DNA of 64,000 nucleotides from Brachynemurus nebulosus (Eukaryota > Arthropoda > Insecta > Neuroptera > Myrmeleontidae). Under the pieces are notes generated by a model, which worked only from the letters and a program-made list of their open reading frames with translations, was not told where the DNA came from and made no database searches. The stretch lies in NCBI GenBank assembly GCA_035578155.1, contig JAPWDM010000021.1, positions 496,001-560,000 of the forward strand, in the 5' to 3' direction. Both the position numbers and the translations under genes were made by a program. Positions 1 through 11,285 of the stretch are shown piece by piece (the stretch's first letter is position 1; each line of letters opens with the position of its first letter).

Positions 1-1586
1 AGTGATTATTGTATTTCGCCAGTTAATAAATTTTTAATAATGTACCTGTTTTTTTCTTTTTTTTTAATCTATACTTAATAAAACATTTTTTAAAAGAAAA
101 ACCGATCTTTTTATTCACACCCATCCCTACATAAAAAATAAATCAAATTAATTTTTAATGTTATACCTTAAACATGGTGCGAATGTAAAAATTCACATAA
201 TTTTAAATATACGATCACTATGAGTAGAAAAAGTTAGTTTGTATTCATAGGTAGATTTTTGCTAGCTTGTAATTTTTAGAAAAATGTATTATTCTGTAGA
301 TGTATTTTTATTTTAATTTGTGTATGATAAAATACACAAATTAAAATACACAATTAGTTACATTTATACGGTACAAAAATAAAAAATCGATATATAAAAC
401 TTGTATGATCTATACAGTACTCTGTTAAAAGTACGGGTTTCTACACCGTTAAAAAACATATTTTTTTACAATATCAATATATTGTAAAAAAATCATATTT
501 CTTAATATTTTTAAAACTGAATATGTAATATCAAGAATTTAAAACAGTTTTGAAACATTAATTTCTCCTCATAATATTTTTTAGTCTTAAATTAATAGCA
601 CAATGTTCCATATATTTTAAGAAAATTTTTCTTTTAATATTTTATAACTTATCTAAAAAATTTATAGCTATTTTTATCAAAAAATTTATTACTTGCTATT
701 GTTTAAAAAATTAGTTAAATATATCTATAGGTATTAAGTGACCCCTAGTTTTTGTGAAAGACGGTAGTAATAGCAATTCATCTTAAATACGAAATTATTT
801 TATCAATGCTAAATAAGCGTTTTTTTTCTCATATTATCATACTCCAATATATTGTATATTATTATAATTTATAAAAATGTGTTTTATTTATTAAAAAATT
901 TAGCAAAATTTTAAATAATATCGCGTCAAAATAATATTCAGAAGTCAATAAAAGACAATAGCAGTAAATTTATTAAGATAACTATAAATAAATATTAATC
1001 TAATGTTGAAATATTTATTAACAAATAGTACTGCTTAGTAGAAAATTAGGCACCTATTGTTTTGTTTTCAAATTTACCTTTTTGCAATTAAAGAAAATTT
1101 TAGTAACTATCGATACCTATATAAAACGATACCCATAAAAGACAAGCATGCTCTGATCTCAACAATTTTTTCCCCTGTTAAATTCGTATGTTCTTACTTC
1201 GCTGAAACTTATATAATAGTTATAGCAAGCTAGGTAGGTATTGAATAAGTATTTTTTGTTTATTAATTTATTGATGATAGAGAAAAAAAATTTATGTTTT
1301 TATAGACAGTGAAATACTTTTAAACTATTTTTTGCAGTTTAATTTTGTAAAAACACCTAAAAATTATCAGTCACAGACAAATATTTCTAAGCAAACGAAT
1401 TGAAAATGTAATTTTATATCATAAGAATAAATGCGTATATATAGGGTGGACAGTAAATAACTCTCATAATTTTTAAAGAGCGGATGAAAACTTTAATTTT
1501 GGATTACGAAATTTTATTTTTTTTTTCCGGAGTTAAGCTGCATTCAATTAATTAACCCTTTCCTGCACAGCAGTTTTAGATCATTA
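1..1586 (+). repeat. Left arm of a 1.59 kb terminal inverted repeat
   Basis: This arm is the reverse complement of 3642-5228. Every stretch I compared matched, and the only difference I found is one base in a poly-T tract near position 60, so the two copies are young or kept identical. Pairing ends sharply at 1586/3642. The arm already pairs at window base 1, so the true outer end may lie upstream of the window. It is AT-rich, holds short local hairpins (about 310-355 and 460-495) and no credible coding region. Between this arm and the C2H2 gene (1587-1984) I see nothing. Confidence 0.95.
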
Positions 1587-1984
1587 CTGTGCAAACGATA
1601 CTTCAAATTAGCAAATCATTAATAATATGGATGAATACTTACTGGCAAGAATTACATAGTTTACACATATGTTCTATCGCATCAGAATGTTAATAGGACA
1701 ATGCGATTTAATTGCCTATATTCAGGAGCAAGCAAAAACATTACCTATTTTAATAGCTTAGAAAATACACATTACATAGTTCGTTGTAAGAACAATCATT
1801 TCGGTGATCTTTTTTAACGAATTACTAGAATTAAGGACTGTGGTATGTAAGAAATAACAACACTCACATAATTTTAAAATAATTAACATATAGCTATTGG
1901 AAAAGTTACAAAGATTTTTTTAACAACTTATTAAATGCTGATAGCTTATTTTAATATCTCCTATAGGGTCTTAAGTATAACCCT

Positions 1985-3085
1985 TCACCCGAAATTTTTT
2001 TCATCACCATCGTTGGCGACTGTATTCTCGTCATCATCAGCTTCTCCTTCGCTCGCAGTATCTTCGCTATCGCTAGCAGATGTTTTTTCATCATTTGATA
2101 TATACTTTAACACTGGCTCAATAATATCATGCTTTTCCAATTCCCTAGTTATTGAGATAATCCGCTTTCCAATGTCACTTTCCTTTAAATTATTAAAATG
2201 ACTTCGTTTTTTCTCGTTTTCGATATAATCCGCGAAGCTGGGATTTATAATATGACTCCTTTCCATTAAATTGCACACAGTATTAACCATTTCTTCTCCA
2301 ATTTGTGTCTGAGTCGCTAAACTTCTTAGTTCATCAACTAAATGGTTCGGGTCATCAAAATATTCTTCTTCTTCATCAACAGGTTTCGAATGGCCATTAT
2401 GAAGGTTAGCATTTTCATCATCATATTTGAAACGTTTAGCTCCGCCATTTGTTGAGTTAGATGTCGAAGGTTGTTCCTTTTCTCCTGAATTTTTATTTTC
2501 TTGTTCTTCATCCTTTGCGCATGCGTTCTGAAGCTCTTTGACCATTAATATGTCTAGAGCAGTTTGTAAGAGACCAGCCATCTTTGGAGTAAAACTTGTT
2601 TCTTTGTAGTTATCAGGCGATGGTAAATGCTTTTGTTCATCAGATCGATTATCTTCATCATTCGCCGATTGTAGAATATTATGCGAGTTTTTTAAAGCGT
2701 GGAATTTACGTCTGATTGCTTCTGCTGCAGCCATCATACTTTCATTAAAAGTATTCAAGTTTCTTTTAGATAGATCTGTATCATCTTCCTGCTGATTTTG
2801 AAATACTGGTGCTTTATCTTCCTTTTCTTCATTTCTTGCTTCAAAACTATATTCGGTTTCATTATCATCATTTTCATCATTAGATTTTGACGATTCACTT
2901 TGTATCCTGTTCTCCGCGCTGTTCACTTGTGTCCCATTATTTACCGTGGTATATTCAAACTGATTATTTGCGATCTGGTCATTATTGTTTGTTTGATGTT
3001 CCTGAGCATGCACTCTTCTTTTCATATGACGTAAAAGAGAACTTCTCCGCGAAAATGTCTTGTCACAACGTATACAATTAAACAT
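1985..3085 (-). CDS. Single-C2H2-finger acidic protein, 366 aa, between long inverted repeats
   Basis: An intact reading frame starts at an ATG (3085) and ends in TGA. Residues 4-26 form one C2H2 zinc finger (Cys4, Cys7, His20, His26, spacing C-x2-C-x12-H-x5-H) at the extreme N-terminus. The remainder is low-complexity and rich in Asp, Glu, Asn and Ser, with a more ordered, helical-looking block near residues 255-330. The C-terminus is a strongly acidic tail. The finger implies DNA binding; I see no DDE, reverse transcriptase or other transposition domain. It is the only gene between the two 1.59 kb inverted arms, and a minisatellite lies just upstream of its start. It could be the sole gene of a foldback-type element or a host gene captured between repeats. 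I do not recognise the family. Confidence 0.7.
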   Translation of the reverse strand: MFNCIRCDKTFSRRSSLLRHMKRRVHAQEHQTNNNDQIANNQFEYTTVNNGTQVNSAENRIQSESSKSNDENDDNETEYSFEARNEEKEDKAPVFQNQQEDDTDLSKRNLNTFNESMMAAAEAIRRKFHALKNSHNILQSANDEDNRSDEQKHLPSPDNYKETSFTPKMAGLLQTALDILMVKELQNACAKDEEQENKNSGEKEQPSTSNSTNGGAKRFKYDDENANLHNGHSKPVDEEEEYFDDPNHLVDELRSLATQTQIGEEMVNTVCNLMERSHIINPSFADYIENEKKRSHFNNLKESDIGKRIISITRELEKHDIIEPVLKYISNDEKTSASDSEDTASEGEADDDENTVANDGDEKNFG

Positions 3086-3186
3086 TTTGATAGATGTGAA
3101 TAGTTCGATTTATAACATAACACTGATTACTTTTTATATCGACATGATCTTATATAGTACAACCAGAGCAGAATTGACGTAAAGTA

Positions 3187-3640
3187 ATGACACCAAAATG
3201 CACCAAAGGTGCACCAAATGACACCAAAATGCGCCGAAATGACACCAAACTGCACCAAAATGACACCAAATGCACCAAAGGTGCACCAAATGACACCAAA
3301 CTGCACCAAAATGACACCAAATGCACCAAAGGTGCACCAAATGACACCAAAGGTGCACCAAATGACACCAAAATGCACCTAAATGACACCAAATGACACC
3401 AAACTGCACCAAATGACACCAAAATGCACCAAAATGCACCAGAATGCACCAAAATGACTCCAAAATGCACCAAAGGTGCGCCAAATGACACCAAAATGCA
3501 CCAAAATGACACCAAAATGCACCAAACTGCACCAAAGGTGCACCAAAATGGCACCAAACTGCACCAAATGACACCAAAATGCACCAAAGGTGCGCCAAAT
3601 GACACCAAAATGCACCAAAATGACACCAAAATGCACCAAA
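3187..3640. repeat. Minisatellite of alternating TGACACCAAA / TGCACCAAA units
   Basis: About 450 bp consist of 9-10 bp units of two types, TGACACCAAA and TGCACCAAA, in irregular order, with occasional joining motifs such as GGTGCACC. All six frames are open here, giving Cys/Trp/His/Phe-rich or Thr/Lys-rich repeat peptides that I regard as artefacts. The array lies between the C2H2 gene's 5' end (3085) and the right inverted arm (3642), that is, in the promoter region of that gene. Confidence 0.95.
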
Positions 3641-3641
3641 C

Positions 3642-5228
3642 TAATGATCTAAAACTGCTGTGCAGGAAAGGGTTAATTAATTGAATGCAGCTTAACTCCG
3701 GAAAAAAAAAATAAAATTTCGTAATCCAAAATTAAAGTTTTCATCCGCTCTTTAAAAATTATGAGAGTTATTTACTGTCCACCCTATATATACGCATTTA
3801 TTCTTATGATATAAAATTACATTTTCAATTCGTTTGCTTAGAAATATTTGTCTGTGACTGATAATTTTTAGGTGTTTTTACAAAATTAAACTGCAAAAAA
3901 TAGTTTAAAAGTATTTCACTGTCTATAAAAACATAAATTTTTTTTCTCTATCATCAATAAATTAATAAACAAAAAATACTTATTCAATACCTACCTAGCT
4001 TGCTATAACTATTATATAAGTTTCAGCGAAGTAAGAACATACGAATTTAACAGGGGAAAAAATTGTTGAGATCAGAGCATGCTTGTCTTTTATGGGTATC
4101 GTTTTATATAGGTATCGATAGTTACTAAAATTTTCTTTAATTGCAAAAAGGTAAATTTGAAAACAAAACAATAGGTGCCTAATTTTCTACTAAGCAGTAC
4201 TATTTGTTAATAAATATTTCAACATTAGATTAATATTTATTTATAGTTATCTTAATAAATTTACTGCTATTGTCTTTTATTGACTTCTGAATATTATTTT
4301 GACGCGATATTATTTAAAATTTTGCTAAATTTTTTAATAAATAAAACACATTTTTATAAATTATAATAATATACAATATATTGGAGTATGATAATATGAG
4401 AAAAAAAACGCTTATTTAGCATTGATAAAATAATTTCGTATTTAAGATGAATTGCTATTACTACCGTCTTTCACAAAAACTAGGGGTCACTTAATACCTA
4501 TAGATATATTTAACTAATTTTTTAAACAATAGCAAGTAATAAATTTTTTGATAAAAATAGCTATAAATTTTTTAGATAAGTTATAAAATATTAAAAGAAA
4601 AATTTTCTTAAAATATATGGAACATTGTGCTATTAATTTAAGACTAAAAAATATTATGAGGAGAAATTAATGTTTCAAAACTGTTTTAAATTCTTGATAT
4701 TACATATTCAGTTTTAAAAATATTAAGAAATATGATTTTTTTACAATATATTGATATTGTAAAAAAATATGTTTTTTAACGGTGTAGAAACCCGTACTTT
4801 TAACAGAGTACTGTATAGATCATACAAGTTTTATATATCGATTTTTTATTTTTGTACCGTATAAATGTAACTAATTGTGTATTTTAATTTGTGTATTTTA
4901 TCATACACAAATTAAAATAAAAATACATCTACAGAATAATACATTTTTCTAAAAATTACAAGCTAGCAAAAATCTACCTATGAATACAAACTAACTTTTT
5001 CTACTCATAGTGATCGTATATTTAAAATTATGTGAATTTTTACATTCGCACCATGTTTAAGGTATAACATTAAAAATTAATTTGATTTATTTTTTATGTA
5101 GGGATGGGTGTGAATAAAAAGATCGGTTTTTCTTTTAAAAAATGTTTTATTAAGTATAGATTAAAAAAAAAAGAAAAAAACAGGTACATTATTAAAAATT
5201 TATTAACTGGCGAAATACAATAATCACT
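3642..5228 (-). repeat. Right arm of the 1.59 kb terminal inverted repeat
   Basis: Reverse complement of 1-1586. Positions pair as i + j = 5229 near the outer end and 5228 further in, because of a single-base difference in a homopolymer. The outer end cannot be fixed because the partner arm starts at the window edge. The unit is therefore at least 5.2 kb long, with over 60% of it in the arms. This is the geometry of foldback-type elements, but an assembly artefact must be excluded. Confidence 0.93.
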
Positions 5229-5424
5229 TTTTATTATGTAAACATGATTTTTTACGAAAATACTGAATTTTTTGTTATTTAATTTTAGAAACAGAAAATA
5301 CAAAATATAATAAATACAAAATTTACTGAACATATCAAATAAAGTTTATAACATATTGCTGTCGTTTGTTGTCAGTTGTATTTGTCTTTGAGTTATTAAT
5401 ATAGAATTTCGAAGATTGAATTTA

Positions 5425-5814
5425 TTACTCTTCATTAGGTCCTAAATTATTACCATTAATTTCACTCTCGTCACTTATAAACCCTGAGTTACTGCTGTTT
5501 TCATCCTCACCACTCACAAATCCTAAATCACTTTCACTTTCACTTATAGAGTCTTCATCTCTATTAATTTCCTCCCACCTTCGACGTAAATGCAATATTA
5601 TCACTAAATCAGCGTCAGTATATCGACGCCTTAATTGCTCGATTGTAAGTTCACGATCATAATATTCATGCCATATACGTCTTTGCATCGTAATACTTAC
5701 ATCTAATCTGCTGTCTATATATATATTTTCGATAGCGCTGGAAAAGGAATAAATTGATTCAAAGGAATCCTCGGAATCGATGGAGTCGTTATCACTTAAA
5801 TCGTTAACGTTCAT
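5425..5814 (-). CDS. Small acidic protein, 129 aa, function unknown
   Basis: The frame starts at ATG (5814) and ends at a TAA (5425). Both termini are rich in Ser, Asp and Glu. The middle (about residues 42-85) is basic and helical-looking, with clusters of Arg. A good 3' splice site lies 14 bases upstream of the ATG, so a leader exon is likely. This supports a transcribed gene rather than chance. I recognise no domain. Such acidic/basic small proteins are sometimes second genes of transposons, and the neighbouring inverted repeat is only 200 bp away, but I have no direct evidence linking them. Confidence 0.5.
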   Translation of the reverse strand: MNVNDLSDNDSIDSEDSFESIYSFSSAIENIYIDSRLDVSITMQRRIWHEYYDRELTIEQLRRRYTDADLVIILHLRRRWEEINRDEDSISESESDLGFVSGEDENSSNSGFISDESEINGNNLGPNEE

Positions 5815-5825
5815 TTTAGTGCTAC

Positions 5826-5893
5826 CTGAAAAGATTTTATAACATTATTTTCAGTCAAAAAAAAAAAATTTATATTAGCTGAATTCTACTTAC
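5826..5893 (-). other. Probable 68 bp intron in the leader of the small acidic gene
   Basis: Read on the minus strand, a GGTAAGTA donor at about 5894 and a TTTTCAG acceptor at 5826 bound a 68 bp AT-rich segment with a poly-T tract. Both match insect consensus splice sites. The downstream exon would place the ATG 12 bases into its start. Confidence 0.5.
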
Positions 5894-5899
5894 CACCAA

Positions 5900-7300
5900 A
5901 TAATGTAGTATCTATTTTTTATTAATTCTTTACAGGCTAATATTATTTTCTGATTGAGTAATACTATATAACAATACTAAAATAATTCAAAATAACAATT
6001 AAAAAAACTAACCTATGCAGTTAATACAAAAAATATTTAAAACTATACTAAATATTAACATACGACTAGGTCGATACAAAATCTTGTAAAAAATGATTAA
6101 GTTGAAAAAACCGAAATCAGTATATAAATTAGTTCGCTATATAAATATCGGAGGAAATAAAATGATATTCTCATATAGAAATTGCTGAGCCTGCATAAAC
6201 AAGTACGTTGGAATTTTTTTCGTTAAAGAGAATACTATACCTACCATTGCATAAAATTATAACATATGTAATTAAAAAATATGTCTTGCGACTGTATTGC
6301 CATATGTAATACATTGAACGTAAAATTCTATTACTGTGCTAACATATGATTATCAATCCACAACATTTCGCGGCCAAGGACATTTAGTCTGCTTACATTA
6401 TAACAAATAAAATATTTTAATAACACATACATACGTACTAATGCACCGTAACATCTCGCGTCCTTTGGAATCGAAGTAGTAGCAATATGAGCATTTCGGG
6501 ACCACCTCCCCACCTCCCGATTTTTTGAGCGATTCACTAACTGAAATTGACAATTTTTACTATAATTAACTCTTTTTGTAACTTGATAGTGACGTCAGCT
6601 GACAATTTAAGCCTGTTTTCAGATAAAAATATTATAAAATTATGAAAGCAAGGCCATCTTTTAATGGCTAGTTTAACTATCAAAAAAAAAAAGGTTTTCG
6701 ATGCAATCTATTGACAATTTTTCAAACTTACACACAGGAATCCAGACTAGCAACGCCATCTAGTAGCGAATTCACAGGCTCGAAGGTGGCTGCGCCATCT
6801 ATTAGGGAAATTCTTAGGTTAGAAAAATTTTGTTAGGTTACACCAAATTTCCTTAGGTTCTCTTAGGCTGGATCAAGTTCCACTAGGCTAGAAAAAAATT
6901 TTGCTCCACCCACCGCCGCAGGCTTCTAGAACCCACATAGGTTACCTACCACCTGCCGAGGTCGCTCAAAAAGTTGGATGGAGGGATGGAGGATCCCAAA
7001 CCGGCCAAAACCTACTACTGAAACGTTTAGATTAAGTATGAATTTAAGTCTCTTTCGTGATGATTTGATTTAACAAACGATGAAGATTTTAATTAACAAA
7101 CACAAGCTCAACTGCCCTAAAATTACTTGATATTAAAGAAGACCAATTGATATTAAATTTTAATGGCACATACCTCAGACACCAAAAAAGTACATATGAA
7201 TACCAAAAAAAAACATACTCAAGATAAAAAAAAAAAAAAAAAAAACATCTGTGTAAGTCTTTCACAATCTGTGCCACGACGACGTTTATTATTTACTTTG
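5900..7300. other. Spacer without a recognised gene
   Basis: AT-rich sequence with no supported gene. A 68-codon frame at 6331-6537 on the minus strand has no recognisable features. The stretch 6790-6900 holds several loosely repeated TTAGGTT/TTAGGCT phrases. Poly-A or poly-T runs occur near 6680 and 7230. Confidence 0.5.
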
Positions 7301-7746
7301 TAGACCAAGAGCTGGCTGCAAAAAAGCTGGCCGATAGAGTTACCGAATTAAATGTTTCTAAAAAGTTAGTACTTACCTTGACAAGAACTAAAGTCGTTGT
7401 GTGTCTGGGCGCAATTGGGGCACAAGTTTACTATGGGGCCCTCTTCGCAAAATTTTTTGTACTGTAACTGTACCAATGAGGTAACCGCTCGAAACTAGTC
7501 CTAAAATTTAGTATGCATAGAGTAAAAAAATAATAAATTGGTGTGCTTCTTTAAATGTTGTGCTAGGGTCTTGGCACACCATTTTTTTTTTTTTTTTTAT
7601 TTTATTATTTTTTTTTTTTTTTTTGTATGCCTCGCGGTACCTATCGAGTTACCGCTTCAAATTAAAACAAAATAAAAGATTAAATATTGTGTTTTTAAAA
7701 AATAATTGTGTGCCATGTCTGTCCCGGTGCCTACCATCTGGCACAC
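7301..7746 (+). repeat. Left terminal inverted repeat of the 9.5 kb element
   Basis: It matches the reverse complement of 16352-16765 with scattered substitutions and different homopolymer lengths. Both arms share motifs such as TAGACCAAGA at the outer end and CCATCTGGCACAC at the inner end. The arm has internal GGTGTGC/GCACACC inversions. Similarity seems to continue outward in degraded form to about 7258/16807, so the true terminus may lie slightly further out. Confidence 0.9.
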
Positions 7747-8965
7747 AACTTTCTATTTCTCAAAAGCTTTTGCCATTATTATTTGTATATGTATTCAGAA
7801 TCAAATAGATGAATATTAAGATACACCGTAACGGTCATATAATTGTATTGTACTAGTTGATTTATACCCAAACATTAAAGTAGGTGCAACAATAATAATT
7901 TCTGAACACAATTAAAGTCAAATATATTTGGATTTGGGCAAAGAATATATAATACGTGTTTTGATCAGTTTGTCACGTTTTAGCTCTTATGTCAAGTATG
8001 CAATATAAATAATTACTTAATTGGTGTATATGCAACGTAATTACTTTATTGATCTTCCGGTTTGACCTTATCTATTTATTCTCAGACCTCTTCGCAGTTT
8101 TTTTAAATTATTGTTTATTTAAAAAAAAAATAAACAAACAACCACCAAACAGCTATATTTTTAGAATGTAGCAAATTCAACTGGGAAAAATAATGTTTGG
8201 TAAAACTTTCATATCTATTATTTATTGTAAAACAAATTGGTTATTGGGCAATAAATTTTAGGTCTATAACAAATGTCATAAAACAGCAACCCGTTTAACT
8301 CTGTTGACACATTTCAATTGTTAGAGCTTTTCTTGTGCAGTGTAGGTTGTGTGCTCTGTGGAGTGTTTTACAATTTTTGTATTTACTTATTTTTTTTTTT
8401 TAATTAAAATTCCTACGTAATTATAAAAATGAAGGTGTGCTTCTTATGTGGTGAAAGTAAAAATTTGGTAGACTTTAAAGAAGATTCTTTCGAAAAGTGG
8501 AAACGAATGAAAATGTTTCGTGAAAAAAAACAATTTAAGTATCACGACATTAAATTTCCTGAAACAATGAGTGGTGCTGGGTACCATATGGAATGTTATA
8601 GAAAATTCGTTGTATTAAAGGAAAAATATAAAGAAGAATATGAAAAGATGTCCCAGCATGCAAATGTAAGTATAATTATAAAACTACCTATAATTACTCA
8701 TTAACAATTATATGTAGGTGCACTGTTATTTTCATTCATGGGTCTATTACTTTTGCATAAAACTAGGACTATATTTTCTTAAAAATATAAAAAATTTCTA
8801 ATTATTCAATAATTTTTACATTTTACAAAACGTAATATAATTTTAAGGCCAGCTTACTCCAAACAATTTTGAAAAAATCGAAATTTTTTTTTCATAAATT
8901 GCTACTGTATACTCGTAGAAATAATATAGAATTAGTCCTGAAGGTCAGCAAGACCGAGAAGCAGG

Positions 8966-8973
8966 TATAAAAG
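8966..8973 (+). promoter_or_regulatory. TATA box of the MULE transposase
   Basis: TATAAAAG lies about 120 bp inside the left terminal repeat and 188 bp upstream of the transposase ATG (9161). The following 150 bp is noticeably GC-richer than its surroundings, as expected of a leader carried by the element. Confidence 0.55.
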
Positions 8974-9160
8974 AGTGAGAAGCGCTGCGGTAAATCCGGC
9001 CGCTCGAACGCCTTCGGTAGCGGAAGCTGCTGCGTGCTTCACAGTTAGAGAGCGTCCTTCGTATATAATATACGGCAGTACTAGTGAAAGTCTCGGCAGT
9101 ACTACTACAGTCATCGCACGTGTCGGTAAATTTTTCGTCTGTGTGCTCTCAAAATTTATC

Positions 9161-10981
9161 ATGGACAAAAAAAGAAAAAGTGGTATCCCACATAGATCAG
9201 GAAGAAGGAGTTTTTTGGGTAATCAACATACTTCAAATGATGATACAGAACAAACCAGTGTTGCTGCAAAAAAACTGAAAAACGCCGATCCTCAAGTTGA
9301 AGTGAAAATCCATCCGTTGCTGACTTACGTAATCGTTCAGTGGTCTGTATTTGCTACATTGCAACAGAGAGTTGTTTGTGCAAAGTGCAATAAAAAAGTG
9401 GAATTTGCAAAAAGTGTCGAAAAAGGATTAGGTGTTGAGTTACAAATTATCTGTGATTGTGAGGAGAGTGAACCAATCCCTTCATCTCCAAAAATCAAAA
9501 ATGGTTATGAAGTAAACAGAAGAATAGTTTATGCAATGCGCTTATTAGGAGTTGGATTTTATGGCTTATTGAATTTTTGTGGAGTGATGGATATCTCAGC
9601 AACTGCATTGAGTATAACTGGCTATTATAAATGCATAGAGCAAGTTTATATTGCATTGAAGGCTGTTAGTGAAATGGTTTTCAAAAAAGCTGCTAAAGAA
9701 GAGCAAGAAAAGAATATAGAGAGAGGATTACCCGAAGATAGGCTTACTGTTTCGGGCGATGGTTCCTGGCCAAAAAGAGGATTCACAGCTTTACTCGGTA
9801 TTGTTAGTTTGATCGGCAAGTATACGAACAAAGTCATAGATGTCATAGTAAAATCGAAGATTTGCCAAGCATGCGATAACTATTCAAAAAAATTCCCCGA
9901 AAATACGCCAGAGTTCGATGCTTGGTTTACCGAACATTGTGAAGCAGGCAATTGCACAAGGGATCATGATGGTAGTGCCGGTCTTATAGAAGTTGAAGGA
10001 GTGGAAGAGATGTTTCGGAGGTCTGTGGAGCAGTACGGTGTTATGTATGAATATTATATCGGCGACGGTGACTCTAAAACTTTCAAGAGACTCGAAGAAT
10101 CTGAACCGTACGGCGAGGCTGTCAAAATAAAGAAAAAAGCATGTGTTTTACACGTAGGCAAGAGTATATATAGACGTGGTAAAGAAGCCAAAAAAAACCA
10201 TGCAAAAATAAAGAAAGCTCTGGAAGCGCAAAAAAAAAGAGAGGCACTAGAAAGAGGTGAAGAAGTACCCAAAAAAAAGAAGGCTCAAAAAAGCAAACAA
10301 CCTGTCGTAAAATCTTTAAAATTTACTGAAGCGCAACTGTCGCTCTTATCTAGCTATTTTAAAAAAGCTGTGCTTACTCATCCCGATTCTGTGCCAGACA
10401 TGAAGAATGCAATTCTAGCCTCATTGTATCACAAGTGTTCCACCGATGCTAAGCCACAACACCAGTATTGTCCAGCCGGAGCAGATTCATGGTGCGCCTA
10501 TCAAAAGGCAGTAGCTACAAAACAGAGTTACAACCATCCTCCAGCTTTCGATCAGGAAATTCAAGATCTTTTACAGCCAATTTATGAAGAACTAACCGAC
10601 GAAAAGTTACTCGAGAGATGTTTAGGGGCTAATACGCAAAACAATAACGAAAGTTACAACTCATGTGTTTGGAACATAGCCCCTAAACATAAGTTTGTTG
10701 GGAAAAAAACGCTTGAAATTGCTGCTCTCAGTGCTGCTTGCATTTTCAATGAAGGGCTTTTACCCATATTAAAAGTAATGGAAGTTATGGGTGTCAGAAT
10801 CGGCCCGGAAGCAAGGCACTTTGCTGATAGGGCCAACAACAGACGTGTTGATCGAGCTGAGCTAGAAGCTACTGAAGTGTCTAAGGAACATAGAACTGCT
10901 TTGAGAAATGCAAGAATTCTTCAGAATGATGCTTACGAAGACCAGGAGGGAGTTGTGTATGAAGCTGGAATGGATATGTGA
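9161..10981 (+). CDS. Mutator-like DDE transposase, 606 aa, intact
   Basis: I chose ATG 9161 because the upstream in-frame extension starts at GTG and lies in the leader. The N-terminus is Lys/Arg-rich (nuclear localisation). Cysteine pairs at residues 73/76 and near 100 suggest a zinc ribbon. Catalytic candidates are Asp200 in SGDGSWPKRGF, Asp302 or Asp304 in GDGDSKTF, and Glu497 in NNNESYNS, an arrangement I associate with the insect Mutator-like transposase domain. A cluster His-Asp plus paired cysteines (KSKICQACDNY, AGNCTRDHDG) lies between the first two acids, and a Lys-rich stretch follows residue 320. No stop or frameshift is seen, so the protein may be functional. It would cut and paste its own element by recognising the 22 bp ends. 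Confidence 0.88.
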   Translation: MDKKRKSGIPHRSGRRSFLGNQHTSNDDTEQTSVAAKKLKNADPQVEVKIHPLLTYVIVQWSVFATLQQRVVCAKCNKKVEFAKSVEKGLGVELQIICDCEESEPIPSSPKIKNGYEVNRRIVYAMRLLGVGFYGLLNFCGVMDISATALSITGYYKCIEQVYIALKAVSEMVFKKAAKEEQEKNIERGLPEDRLTVSGDGSWPKRGFTALLGIVSLIGKYTNKVIDVIVKSKICQACDNYSKKFPENTPEFDAWFTEHCEAGNCTRDHDGSAGLIEVEGVEEMFRRSVEQYGVMYEYYIGDGDSKTFKRLEESEPYGEAVKIKKKACVLHVGKSIYRRGKEAKKNHAKIKKALEAQKKREALERGEEVPKKKKAQKSKQPVVKSLKFTEAQLSLLSSYFKKAVLTHPDSVPDMKNAILASLYHKCSTDAKPQHQYCPAGADSWCAYQKAVATKQSYNHPPAFDQEIQDLLQPIYEELTDEKLLERCLGANTQNNNESYNSCVWNIAPKHKFVGKKTLEIAALSAACIFNEGLLPILKVMEVMGVRIGPEARHFADRANNRRVDRAELEATEVSKEHRTALRNARILQNDAYEDQEGVVYEAGMDM

Positions 10982-11130
10982 GTAAAATTCACTTTTTTTA
11001 CAATTTTTCACGAATAAAAACTTTGAACTGATTTTTCTCCGGACCACGTTTTTTCGCATGAATGACACTCTCATTTCAAAACTATTGCACTTATCGATAT
11101 GAACCAAACGGCATTTTACTCTTTAGATGT

Positions 11131-11285
11131 CTGGCTATGGCCTCAAGCAGAACCAGAAATATTCATTATTATTTAAAAAAGTTATAAACAATTAAAAGTG
11201 AAAAAAAAGCGTAAAAAAATTCAAAAGTCCGCCATTTTGTTTTTTTTCATTGAAAATGTTTCATTCTGCTTGAGGCCATAGCCAG
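11131..11285. repeat. Hairpin with 22 bp arms in the MULE 3' region
   Basis: CTGGCTATGGCCTCAAGCAG at 11131-11150 pairs with its complement ending at 11285, across a 111 bp spacer. It could be a subterminal binding site, a 3' transcript structure or a small nested miniature element; I cannot tell which. Confidence 0.8.

Noticed and set aside
3127..3684. Six overlapping open frames with Cys/Trp/His/Phe or Thr/Lys repeat peptides
   Set aside because: They follow from the stop-free minisatellite unit in every frame. There is no start context, codon bias or family resemblance.
7560..7808. Plus-strand frame rich in Phe
   Set aside because: It reads through poly-T within the terminal inverted repeat; the other arm does not preserve it.
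8975..9160. N-terminal extension of the MULE transposase from a GTG codon
   Set aside because: GTG is not a usual start in eukaryotes; the region lies just after the TATA box and has leader-like composition, so ATG 9161 is preferred.
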